Assembly: GCA_910577225.1 (NCBI GenBank)
Contig: CAJTMV010000010.1
Location: 40,114 to 104,113, forward strand
Direction: 5' to 3'
DNA length: 64,000 nt
From: an uncultured Eubacterium sp.
GTDB lineage: Bacteria; Bacillota; Clostridia; Lachnospirales; Lachnospiraceae
The translations under genes and the position numbers were made by a program. The notes beneath the pieces are model-generated. The model had not been told where the DNA came from. It saw nothing but the letters and a program-made list of their open reading frames with translations, and ran no database searches. Each line of letters starts with the position of its first letter. The first letter of the stretch is position 1. Shown here piece after piece: positions 18,492-27,110 of this stretch.

Positions 18492-19268
18492 TTAATCCCG
18501 TAAAAATCCCGTCAGCGGATCGGACGCGGCGGCGCCCCGCTCCAGCACCCGTCCAATACCGGCCAGATATGCGCTGCGTCCCGCTTCAATCGCATGCTTG
18601 AAGGCTCCTGCCATTACCGGAATATTTCCTGCCGTTGCAATTGCCGTATTTGCCATAATCGCGGCGGCTCCCATTTCCATCGCCTCACATGCCTGAGACG
18701 GCCGTCCGATGCCTGCGTCTACAATAATCGGCACATCGATCTCATCGATCAAAATCTGTATAAACTCCTTTGTAGTCAGGCCCTTATTCGAACCGATCGG
18801 CGATGCCAGCGGCATTACGGCAGCGGCTCCCGCCTGTACCAGATCTCTGGCCGTATACAAATCCGGATACATATACGCAAGCACGACAAACCCTTCCTTT
18901 GCAAGCTGCTCTGTAGCCAGTACCGTCTGTACATTGTCCGGAAGCAGATATTTGCTGTCTTTCATAATTTCTATTTTAACAAAATTACCGCAGCCTAACT
19001 CCCGTGACATTCTGGCAATCCGAACCGCCTCCTTTGCGTCTCTGGCGCCTGAGGTATTTGGCAGCAGCGTCACTCCTTTTGGAATATAGTCCAGAATATT
19101 TTCATCTTTCTTCGTATTTGTGCGGCGTACAGCCAGCGTAACGATCTGCGCTCCCGCCTGTTCCACCGCGGCCTGAATCAGCTCCATCGAATATTTTCCG
19201 GAACCAAGTATAAAGCGGGAAGAAAATTCCCTGCCTCCTAACAAAAACGTGTCTTTTTCTGGTGACAT
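18492..19268 (-). CDS. thiG: Thiazole synthase ThiG
   Basis: A 258-aa TIM-barrel enzyme that forms the thiazole ring from deoxyxylulose phosphate, dehydroglycine and ThiS thiocarboxylate. Seen are SSRFILGSGKYS at the start, TLAVRRTN with the preceding strand, the catalytic-lysine strand FVKIEIM, and the phosphate site VDAGIGRPSQA plus MANTAIATAGNP-like MANTAIATAGNI. Start and length are standard. It works with ThiS upstream and ThiH downstream. Confidence 0.93.
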   Translation of the reverse strand: MSPEKDTFLLGGREFSSRFILGSGKYSMELIQAAVEQAGAQIVTLAVRRTNTKKDENILDYIPKGVTLLPNTSGARDAKEAVRIARMSRELGCGNFVKIEIMKDSKYLLPDNVQTVLATEQLAKEGFVVLAYMYPDLYTARDLVQAGAAAVMPLASPIGSNKGLTTKEFIQILIDEIDVPIIVDAGIGRPSQACEAMEMGAAAIMANTAIATAGNIPVMAGAFKHAIEAGRSAYLAGIGRVLERGAAASDPLTGFLRD

Positions 19269-19345
19269 TTCTTTACTCCTTTTCTTATGCTATCGATGTT
19301 TTCCTGTCTGCTCCTGATAAATTTCCCGAAAACTTTGGGCGCTTT

Positions 19346-19540
19346 TCAGCCCCCGCCGACAAAACTCACAATTTCCACTACATCTCCGTCTTTTAACAGG
19401 TAGTCCGCATACCGGCTTTTCGGCACGATCTCTTCGTTACACTCTACCGCAATGCCGTCCGCAGGATAATGATTTTGTGCCAGATACTCTTTTAACAGGA
19501 TTCCTGCTGCCTCTTCGTCATTTCCATTAATTCGAACCAT
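19346..19540 (-). CDS. thiS: Sulfur carrier protein ThiS
   Basis: A 64-aa ubiquitin-like sulfur carrier ending in VEIVSFVGGG; the terminal Gly-Gly is the residue pair that is adenylated and thiocarboxylated. The start at 19540 has AAAGGAGGAGAAAAG before it; the open frame goes back to 19561. It is the first gene of thiS-thiG-thiH-thiE. The adenylating enzyme ThiF is not in the operon. No TPP riboswitch could be recognised in the 180 bases upstream. Confidence 0.9.
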   Translation of the reverse strand: MVRINGNDEEAAGILLKEYLAQNHYPADGIAVECNEEIVPKSRYADYLLKDGDVVEIVSFVGGG

Positions 19541-19566
19541 CTTTTCTCCTCCTTTTTTCATTCATA

Positions 19567-19620
19567 ATAAAAAAGCCGCATGAAAGCATACACCCGTGGT
19601 GGTGTACCCCTTCATGCGGC
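19567..19620 (-). terminator. Strong hairpin terminator between the PBP gene and thiS
   Basis: GCCGCATGAA (19575-19584) pairs perfectly with TTCATGCGGC (19611-19620), with a second inner stem, and six T's follow on the minus strand. It lies about 100 bases after the PBP stop and only about 30 bases before thiS. It may end the PBP transcript or act as an attenuator for thiS. Confidence 0.8.
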
Positions 19621-19717
19621 AACTGCCTGCACTCTTGTCTGTCTTTATGAAGCTCCTGTTTTTAATCGAAATTATTTTTAGAAGCTGTATTTATTTTACC
19701 GGATCTGAAGCGTTTTG

Positions 19718-21847
19718 TCAAGAACCTGCCGTCGAAAACCAGTGATCCAGTACCTGCTTCTGCTTTTCTACAACGTAACCGCTTCCGCCCCTTCCTTTTA
19801 CATCTTCTGTCATACTGACAATTAAAACGGGTCTGTCCACAGTTTTTTCCGCGGTCAGTACCACAAACCATCCAAGCTCTGTTCCGGACGTATCCTCTTT
19901 GGCCGCTTTTATTTCTGCAGTGCCTGTCTTCCCTGCTAATACTACGTCGTCCCGATACGCCTTGTACCCGGTTCCATGAACGTCGCTGATCACTTTTTGC
20001 ATCCCGCTGCATACCAGCGATGCCGTTTCCTTCGAAAAAGCGTTTTTTATCCAATATTGCGGCCTGGGATCCTCCTGCCAGACCAGATAGGGCTTTATCA
20101 TATTTCCTTCGTTGCAAAACGCCGTATAGATCCCTGCCAGATGCAGCGGATTGATCAGCATCTGCCCCTGTCCGTATCCACTGTCTGCCAGCTGTATTTC
20201 TGTTTCGATATTTTCTGTATTGGAATACCGCGATTTTGACATCGCGATTTCAAATGGTATCCGCTGCGTAAAACCCAGATTTAACAATGACGTTTTTAAT
20301 TGTCCGGCGCCGATTTTTAAAGCTGCTTTGGCAAAGTAAATATTATCCGAATAAATCAAAGCGTTTTCCATGACTACCGGCTCATATGCATGCAGCGTCG
20401 TTACATAATAAGCTCCCCAGGAGGCGTCTTTCTGCCAGCTTAATCCCACGTTGCCATAATCTTCATAAGGGTCCACCGCACCTGTGTCAAGGCCAATCGC
20501 GGCCGTTATCGGCTTAAACGAAGATCCCGGACACCATACCTGCCGAAAACGGTTAAACATCGGCTGATTCACATCTTCATTTAACGTCTTCCACTGTTCG
20601 TCTGACAGGCCGAGAATAAAATCATTGTTATCATAAGAAGGCGTACTGACAAGCGCCAGCACCTCTCCGGTATACGGATGCATCGCTACCGAGCAGCCCT
20701 TATCTTCCTGAAACTGTTCGTACAGATCTTTTTGAAGTCCGGCATCAATGGTAAGTCTGATATTCCTGCCATGTTCTGCCTTCTTACAGGCCAGCTCTTC
20801 TGTTTCCTTACCATCCGCATCCACAATATAAATGCGGCATCCGTTCTTTCCCTTTAGTTCCTGTTCGAATAATCCTTCCGCTCCGCTTCTTCCAATCACG
20901 CTGTTTGCCGTATAGCCTTCCCCCGCATGCTTTTCCAAATCTTCCGCCGTAACGCTCTGTACATAGCCAGCCAGATGTGCCGCCGCCTCTCCCAATGGAT
21001 AGCTCCTGATCTGTGTATCCGAAATCATCACGCCTGCTATTTCTAACAGACGCTGCTGCCTTTGCTGCTCTTTCAAAACTTCTTCGTCTGGTTCCTGCGC
21101 CATCAGGTCTGTTTCTTCTACTTTTCGAAGCGTCTTTATCGGAACAAAAGAGTCGTCTCTGACCCATCCGGCTGACAGCTTCTTTTCAATCTGTTCCGTC
21201 TTTATTTCCAGCAAATCCGCAATCTGACTGACCGCATGATCCCGGTTTTCCAGCTTTCCGGGAACAATTCCCGCTACCGAAGCCGTACCCGGCCCCGCCA
21301 GAACGCTTCCGTTCCGATCCAGAATTTTCCCGCGCTGCGCCTGCTGCACGGTAACCCGTATTTTATCGTCTGCCCGCAGCTGCGGATAAATACACGCGTC
21401 ATTCCACGCCAGCCGGTATCCTTTTTCGGTTTTTACAAAAAACGCTTCGTTTTCAAAACAGATGTTCCCTGCAGGCGTATCAAATGACGTCTCGTATCGT
21501 ACGATTTGCTCCTCTTTCTGATACGAAAGAATCTTTGTTTTCATATTTTGAATTTCCATACCCTGATATATGGCTTTGTTCCGTTTGATAAAATCCTGTT
21601 TCTGTATCTGTCCGGAAGCTGGCAGATCTGTCATTTCATACATTTGTCCGTATTTTTGCTCCGGAATCCTGTTCATGTATGTAAGCAGCAGCTCATCCGG
21701 AGCGATCTGACTGTCCGTCTGTTTCTCTTTCTGTTTCACCGTCAGACACACACAGGCTGCCAGAATCGACAAGAGCACGGCCGACAGGCTGATCGTTATA
21801 CCGATATACGTTCGGATGTTCTTCTTTTTTCGTCTGCTTTTTCTCAT
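19718..21847 (-). CDS. MecA-type class B penicillin-binding protein
   Basis: A 709-aa membrane-anchored D,D-transpeptidase that cross-links peptidoglycan. Order: basic N-terminus with one helix (about 13-36), an NTF2-like MecA_N domain (45-155), the PBP dimer domain with RGKILDRNG (172) and the transpeptidase domain (about 350-700). Active-site motifs are S442-S-F-K445 in PGSSFKP, S500-D-N502 and KTGTAE near residue 650. The MecA_N domain puts it with PBP2a/PBP3-like proteins, several of which bind beta-lactams poorly; that cannot be read here. It is divergent from the first flagellin gene. Confidence 0.9.
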   Translation of the reverse strand: MRKSRRKKKNIRTYIGITISLSAVLLSILAACVCLTVKQKEKQTDSQIAPDELLLTYMNRIPEQKYGQMYEMTDLPASGQIQKQDFIKRNKAIYQGMEIQNMKTKILSYQKEEQIVRYETSFDTPAGNICFENEAFFVKTEKGYRLAWNDACIYPQLRADDKIRVTVQQAQRGKILDRNGSVLAGPGTASVAGIVPGKLENRDHAVSQIADLLEIKTEQIEKKLSAGWVRDDSFVPIKTLRKVEETDLMAQEPDEEVLKEQQRQQRLLEIAGVMISDTQIRSYPLGEAAAHLAGYVQSVTAEDLEKHAGEGYTANSVIGRSGAEGLFEQELKGKNGCRIYIVDADGKETEELACKKAEHGRNIRLTIDAGLQKDLYEQFQEDKGCSVAMHPYTGEVLALVSTPSYDNNDFILGLSDEQWKTLNEDVNQPMFNRFRQVWCPGSSFKPITAAIGLDTGAVDPYEDYGNVGLSWQKDASWGAYYVTTLHAYEPVVMENALIYSDNIYFAKAALKIGAGQLKTSLLNLGFTQRIPFEIAMSKSRYSNTENIETEIQLADSGYGQGQMLINPLHLAGIYTAFCNEGNMIKPYLVWQEDPRPQYWIKNAFSKETASLVCSGMQKVISDVHGTGYKAYRDDVVLAGKTGTAEIKAAKEDTSGTELGWFVVLTAEKTVDRPVLIVSMTEDVKGRGGSGYVVEKQKQVLDHWFSTAGS

Positions 21848-22003
21848 GAAAGCGTCCTCCCTGCTATTTCGTAAAATTTGAAAATGCTTTCATACATTTC
21901 CCTTTTCATTAAATATTACACTCGTAAGATTTGAAAGTCAAGTAAAATATCTGTCATTTTTAGCAATGCTCCAAATATCTTTTGTATTTTTATAAGAGAT
22001 TCA

Positions 22004-22032
22004 TTTACAAAATACATTTTTTGTTGTATAAT
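22004..22032 (+). promoter_or_regulatory. Flagellin 1 promoter (sigma-A-like)
   Basis: TTTACA (22004-22009), a 17-base spacer and a perfect TATAAT (22027-22032) lie about 60 bases before the start codon. The same sequence block precedes flagellin 2. The element fits sigma-A, not the sigma-28/sigma-D type usual for flagellins. The rest of the 244-base divergent space (21848-22091) is AT-rich with no other gene. Confidence 0.7.
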
Positions 22033-22091
22033 CAGCTTAGCTTATTATGGACTTAAGGAAACCTATGATTGATGAAAGGAGATAAATAACC

Positions 22092-25000
22092 ATGCAGATT
22101 CAGCATAATATCTCTGCTGCAGCCGTCGCAGTGCAGCATGGCATCAATTCCAGCAACTATCAAAAAAGTGCCAGAAAACTTGGAAGCGGCTACCGCATCA
22201 ACTCTGCTGCCGACGATGCGGCGCAGTTAAGCATTTCAGAAAAAATGCGTTCACAGATCCGTGGTTTAAATCGGGCTGCAGATAACGCGGAAGAAGGCGC
22301 CAACTACATTCAGACGGCAGACGGCGCCATGAACGAAATACACAGCATGATCCATCGCATGCGTGAATTAAGCATCCAATCGTTAAATGACACAAACACA
22401 CCGCAGGACCGCGCTGCAATGGCTTTGGAATTTCATAAACTTCAGTCTGAAATCGACCGGATCGACACGAATACTTATTACAATACCCTGCCCGTATTTC
22501 AGGAACACGAATCTTCTTATTACCAGATCGAAGGAAACCGCGGCTGGGCGTCCGATCAGAAACATTCCATTGTCGCGCCGGATAACAGCCTGAACATCCA
22601 TCTGCCGGCCGGTCAGTACAGTCCGGACACTTATACCATTTCTGTTCCGGACGGCATTTATACGACGCAGGAGCTTATCGATGAAATCGACGATGCATTC
22701 GCATCCATGAAGCCCGACAATCCTGGATTTGTACTGGAATTTACCCAGGATGGACGCTGCTGTCTGAATTTTGAAGGTGAAAATGGACAGCCTGCCGTCA
22801 TCGATGCTGTCGACGGCAGCCTCGCCTACCTCATTTACGACTGCTACAGCGGCCTTTCTTCTGTCAGCCTCCTTGGAACGACTGCATTTGAGGGAAACTG
22901 GCCGCTGCAGATCACAAAGGGACAAAACGACGAATTAAAATTTCAGATCGAACCTGCAGGATCTTCGGCCCAGGCGATACAGGTAGAAATTACGATTCCT
23001 CAGGGAAAATATACCCGGTCGCAAATGATCGATCTGCTGAATCAAAAGCTCTCTGAACATCCGGACGTAAACTATCCGGAGGTAAAAGCCGCCGAATACG
23101 GCAGTAACTGTATCCAGATTACAGGCGGCTACGATAACAGCATTACCGGATTAAAAGGCAACATGTTCAAACTGGAGATCGATAACGAGCACAAATATTC
23201 GTCTGTATTTTACGATAATATCCGATATGGCACTTCCAGCGGAACACAGGCGTATCTCTCCGGAAAGGCTTACTATCATCCAGACTATACAGAGCCGATT
23301 AAAATAGAAAAAAATAAAAATGACCGGCTGGAATTTGAGCTGGAAGGAAACGTCATATCCATTCAAATCCCACCGGGAGAGTATAGTATCGGGTCAGACC
23401 AAAACTATCCGAATATCATTGATAAACTGAATCAGGCATTTCAGGCCGCCGGAGCAGAAGTGAAAGCGAATCTGTCTACATACTTTCGATACAATTGCCT
23501 GACTATAAGAAGTAATTCCGTCGGAAAAGACTGTGTGCTTAAGTTTAATGCCGATGAAAATACTATCGCCGGTAAAACATTTGCCTCGCTGTTTACCACT
23601 ACAAATTATAACTATAGTCAGAATCCCGACTATACAAGCGGCATCGACCAGACACAAATCACGGGCAGCGCCAGTTTATCCGGAACGATTACGATTCCAA
23701 ACGGCGCAAACACATTGTCTCTTGCAGCAAACGGAGGCCAGCCATTTACCATAACGATTCCTGCGCAGACTTACGCTTCTCTGGGCGATCTGATTACAGA
23801 GCTTAACAACCAGCTGCCGGCTGCTCAGAAAGGAAACATCGAATTTGCAGCTTCGGGCAACCGCCTGATCATCCGGTCCATTGGTTCCGCCTTTACCGAC
23901 ATTACGCTGAATAACACGCCCGGCGCCTATGCGCAGCTGTTTACCGGCATGACCGAAGTGGTCAATTTTGATCATACCTTTTACGATGACGGCGAAGAAA
24001 GCTATCCGCAGGGCGCAACGGCGCCGGATATCAGTGATATGGCAGCTATTACGCTTGATCTTCCCATTCCCGGGGACAGTACGACGATCAAAGCTCCGGA
24101 CAACAAACTCCGCTTTACACTGAATGGATCAACCGTTTATGTAACACTGGCGGAAGGCACTTACACCAGAGCCGGACTGATCGACGAACTCAACAGAAAT
24201 TTCAGGGCAGGCAACGAAAAAGTCGAGGCATCCTTAAGCAATAACTGTCTGACACTTACTACCACACTAACAGGCGATTCCAGAAAACTTTACATTAATG
24301 TCGACACGCGCGATGGCGGGGCATGGAAGGCATTTGTAGGAACACATCCTGAAGTTACCGGTCCCATAAAATCAAATCATCGTCCGTCTTCTTTACAGGG
24401 ACTCAATGAGAACGTACCGATTACTCTGGATACAACAAATAATACTTTTGAATTTAAGCTGTCCGGCAGTACGGCTACAACAAAAGTGCAGCTGCCTGCC
24501 AAAACATACAACGATCTTAATCAGCTGGCTGCAGATCTGCAGACCGCTCTTGATAACGAAGTCGGCCCTAAAAAACTAAAAGTATCCTACACATCTGGAA
24601 AAGGCATTTTACTGGAATCTCTTTCGGCAGACGGAAATTTTCTGCATCCTGTCACGCAAAACAGCGGTTTTTACAAAGCTGTTTTTGAAAAACCGATCAT
24701 CGCCACACGTATCGAAACGCCGGATCATGACGAAGATAAGTCCGCAACCGTTTATCAGAACACCGGAACCCATACGTTCCACAAGGCTTTTATTATCGGA
24801 CGCTATGACGTTACGGAAAATCCGATTGAAATCGTAAGCGGAATCAATGACAAATTTGTCGTGGATCTCACTTATAAAAATCATCTTTCTCCTCCGGATC
24901 CTTCCAAAGATTATACGAAAACACTGGAAGTTACGATACCGGCAGGAACCTATACCGGCACAGAAATTGCAGACCTGCTGACGCCTGCTCTCAACGATCA

Positions 25001-25961
25001 GCTGAAAGCAAACCAGCTGGACAACTTTGTCATAGCCGCGTCTGTAGGCGGATATAACTCCTCCGTAGCCGGAGCCATCGACGACAGGGCTCTGCAGCTG
25101 ACTCTGACGGAACGGGTTGAGAAAAATCCGGATGGAACGATTAAAAAGACGCATGCTTCCGATCCCGGCGTGTATGTTCTGGAAGGGATTCGCGGCAGCG
25201 CCGCCAGCTCTGTCTTTTACAAAACAAGCGGCAAACCGGAGCCTTCTTATGTGACAGGCTCTCAGGATATCAGCGGCGGCGTAACTTTCCCGGCAGGCAA
25301 AAATACGTTTACCTTTCTAACCGATGGCGTGGAACACAGCTATACCTTTCCGGAAGGCTCCTACACCGCTGATGAAGTTGTCGCCTTTTTAAACGATAAA
25401 TTTGAACACGGAGACGACAATGGCAGTACCGCAGCCCTTACCGCCTCTGTCGAAGACGGACGATTAAAGCTCAAACACAAAGTTATCGGAAACCATATCA
25501 TTTCTGAGGTTGGCGGGAGCGCCAAGGGAATTTTATTTTATCGTGAAAACAGCCGAAAAGACCTGGATGCCTTTATGCTGCAGGTTGGCGCTTTGGGCCA
25601 TCAGGGACTGGAGCTGCCGCGTCTGCGTGTCGGTACCGCTGCGCTAAAAATCAATTCCGTGACGATATCCCGTCCAAAGTACGCAGAAAAATCGCTGCGT
25701 CAGCTGGACCAGGCGCTGAATCTGCTGAGTGAACGCCGCAGTACTTATGGCGCGCTGCATAACAGAATCGAACACCTGACTGCGAATAACCGAAACACCT
25801 CAGAAAACACCCAGGCCAGCGAGTCCCGCATGCGTGATGCGGATATGGCTGCGGAAATGGTAGATTATATGAAGCATCAGATTTTAACAAATGCTTCCAG
25901 CTCCATTCTTGCACAGGCCAATCAGCTCCCAAACCGGCTGATCAGCCTTCTTACGCAATAG
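22092..25961 (+). CDS. Giant flagellin 1
   Basis: A 1289-aa flagellin, over twice the usual length. Residues 1-165 are the D0/D1 N-terminal helices (GSGYRINSAADDAAQLSISE, SIQSLNDTNTPQDRAAMALE); residues about 1150-1289 are the C-terminal D1/D0 helices ending NQLPNRLISLLTQ. Between them are about eight repeats of a beta module that resembles the flagellin IN motif: a strand, then ITIPxGxYTxxxLIxxLN. They sit near 166, 278, 410, 538, 668, 783, 918 and 1068, several closing with a SSVFY- or SLFT-like strand. There is no signal peptide, as expected for export through the flagellar system. GAAAGGAG precedes the start. The last 40 bases overlap the convergent glycosyltransferase gene. A close paralogue lies at 47270. 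Confidence 0.93.
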   Translation: MQIQHNISAAAVAVQHGINSSNYQKSARKLGSGYRINSAADDAAQLSISEKMRSQIRGLNRAADNAEEGANYIQTADGAMNEIHSMIHRMRELSIQSLNDTNTPQDRAAMALEFHKLQSEIDRIDTNTYYNTLPVFQEHESSYYQIEGNRGWASDQKHSIVAPDNSLNIHLPAGQYSPDTYTISVPDGIYTTQELIDEIDDAFASMKPDNPGFVLEFTQDGRCCLNFEGENGQPAVIDAVDGSLAYLIYDCYSGLSSVSLLGTTAFEGNWPLQITKGQNDELKFQIEPAGSSAQAIQVEITIPQGKYTRSQMIDLLNQKLSEHPDVNYPEVKAAEYGSNCIQITGGYDNSITGLKGNMFKLEIDNEHKYSSVFYDNIRYGTSSGTQAYLSGKAYYHPDYTEPIKIEKNKNDRLEFELEGNVISIQIPPGEYSIGSDQNYPNIIDKLNQAFQAAGAEVKANLSTYFRYNCLTIRSNSVGKDCVLKFNADENTIAGKTFASLFTTTNYNYSQNPDYTSGIDQTQITGSASLSGTITIPNGANTLSLAANGGQPFTITIPAQTYASLGDLITELNNQLPAAQKGNIEFAASGNRLIIRSIGSAFTDITLNNTPGAYAQLFTGMTEVVNFDHTFYDDGEESYPQGATAPDISDMAAITLDLPIPGDSTTIKAPDNKLRFTLNGSTVYVTLAEGTYTRAGLIDELNRNFRAGNEKVEASLSNNCLTLTTTLTGDSRKLYINVDTRDGGAWKAFVGTHPEVTGPIKSNHRPSSLQGLNENVPITLDTTNNTFEFKLSGSTATTKVQLPAKTYNDLNQLAADLQTALDNEVGPKKLKVSYTSGKGILLESLSADGNFLHPVTQNSGFYKAVFEKPIIATRIETPDHDEDKSATVYQNTGTHTFHKAFIIGRYDVTENPIEIVSGINDKFVVDLTYKNHLSPPDPSKDYTKTLEVTIPAGTYTGTEIADLLTPALNDQLKANQLDNFVIAASVGGYNSSVAGAIDDRALQLTLTERVEKNPDGTIKKTHASDPGVYVLEGIRGSAASSVFYKTSGKPEPSYVTGSQDISGGVTFPAGKNTFTFLTDGVEHSYTFPEGSYTADEVVAFLNDKFEHGDDNGSTAALTASVEDGRLKLKHKVIGNHIISEVGGSAKGILFYRENSRKDLDAFMLQVGALGHQGLELPRLRVGTAALKINSVTISRPKYAEKSLRQLDQALNLLSERRSTYGALHNRIEHLTANNRNTSENTQASESRMRDADMAAEMVDYMKHQILTNASSSILAQANQLPNRLISLLTQ

Positions 25962-26944
25962 CTGCCGCTGTTTTTGCGTAACAAATACAATATCCTGGCT
26001 CCTCTTCTAACGCCTGCCAGACTGACAAGGCTGCGGATACCGACCGTCCGTTTCTTCCTGCGGTATTTCAGCAGCCTGCACATTTTTTTTGCGGTATGCT
26101 CATACGCGGTACGCTGCGCGGCGTCCATACTGCCGTATAACAGCAAAAAGACTTCTGCCTCGTATGCCGTCATCGCATAAATTTCATGCCTGTATGCACA
26201 AAACTTCCAGAAGTCTGCAAAAGCAATCGCCTGATCGATGGCATGTTTCAAATCGTGCAGCGTCTGTACATTTGTCACCGATGTTACAGATCCTGCACGC
26301 ATCTGCCTGTAATCATAAAACGGAATATTAAGCGCGCGAAACGTTCGCGCGCACAGAATGCATTTCATTGTCCAGGCCAGATCTTCTGCCGTCACGCCTT
26401 CTTCAAAAAATATATGATTTGACAGTACCATCTGACGCCTCGCCATCTTTGCGCAGGCACTGCCCGGATACCTGTCCAGTTTGGACAGATACCTGATACA
26501 GTGCGCCTTCTCTTTATTTTTCAGCTGCAGATCGTCGATCCTGTCCAGCAGCTTTACCGATCCGTCCGGATATCTTTTCTGCATCTGCAAAAAATAAAAA
26601 TCCGCCTGATCCCGCAGCTCCTTCGAGAGCAGCGTGAGAACGCCTTCTTCAACATAATCGTCCGCATCGATAAACAAAATATAGTCTCCGCGTGCCGCGC
26701 CAAGTCCTGTATTTCTTGCCGCGGCAGCTCCGGCGTGCCTCTGATGAACGACCGTTATTGCCTCATAATTTCCGGCGTAAGCATCGCACAGGCTGCCGGA
26801 ATGATCCGAAGAGCCGTCGTCCACCAGTATCATTTCACAATCTGCATCCACCAGCTCCCCGCACAGGCTGTCCAGACACTGTCTGAGATACTGCTCTACA
26901 TTATAAACAGGTATAATAATACTTATCCGCTCTGCTCCCTTCAA
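25922..26944 (-). CDS. Family 2 glycosyltransferase
   Basis: A 340-aa GT-A fold transferase. The N-terminal domain has RISIIIPVYNVEQYLRQ, the nucleotide-binding LVDDGSSDHSG and the metal-binding DADDY; the C-terminal part is helical and basic (CRLLKYRRKKRT). A TTG start at 26944 with GGAAGGGGG upstream gives a normal family start; the frame stays open to 27022. It is the last gene of block 1 and lies 166 bases after the radical SAM gene. Its last 13 codons are antisense to the flagellin 1 C-terminus, so no terminator separates them. Confidence 0.85.
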   Translation of the reverse strand: MKGAERISIIIPVYNVEQYLRQCLDSLCGELVDADCEMILVDDGSSDHSGSLCDAYAGNYEAITVVHQRHAGAAAARNTGLGAARGDYILFIDADDYVEEGVLTLLSKELRDQADFYFLQMQKRYPDGSVKLLDRIDDLQLKNKEKAHCIRYLSKLDRYPGSACAKMARRQMVLSNHIFFEEGVTAEDLAWTMKCILCARTFRALNIPFYDYRQMRAGSVTSVTNVQTLHDLKHAIDQAIAFADFWKFCAYRHEIYAMTAYEAEVFLLLYGSMDAAQRTAYEHTAKKMCRLLKYRRKKRTVGIRSLVSLAGVRRGARILYLLRKNSGSYCVRRLISRFGS

Positions 26945-27110
26945 TATTTCCCCCTTCCATCTTATACATCTTTCTATTCCTGTACAACCGGCATACAGAT
27001 TTTTGTTTTCATTCCAAACCATAGAAACAGGCTTTACCTGTCTTTAATTTTCCGGAAACAATATCCCAACGCAAACACCAGCAATACAGCAAGTGTGTGA
27101 ACGGAGTATT

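Noticed and set aside
19541..19717. TPP riboswitch before thiS
   Set aside because: The CTGAGA and conserved ACCTGATCTGG-type segments could not be found on the minus strand.
22000..22060. Sigma-28 type flagellin promoter
   Set aside because: No TAAA plus GCCGATA-like pair at proper spacing was seen; a good sigma-A pair is present.
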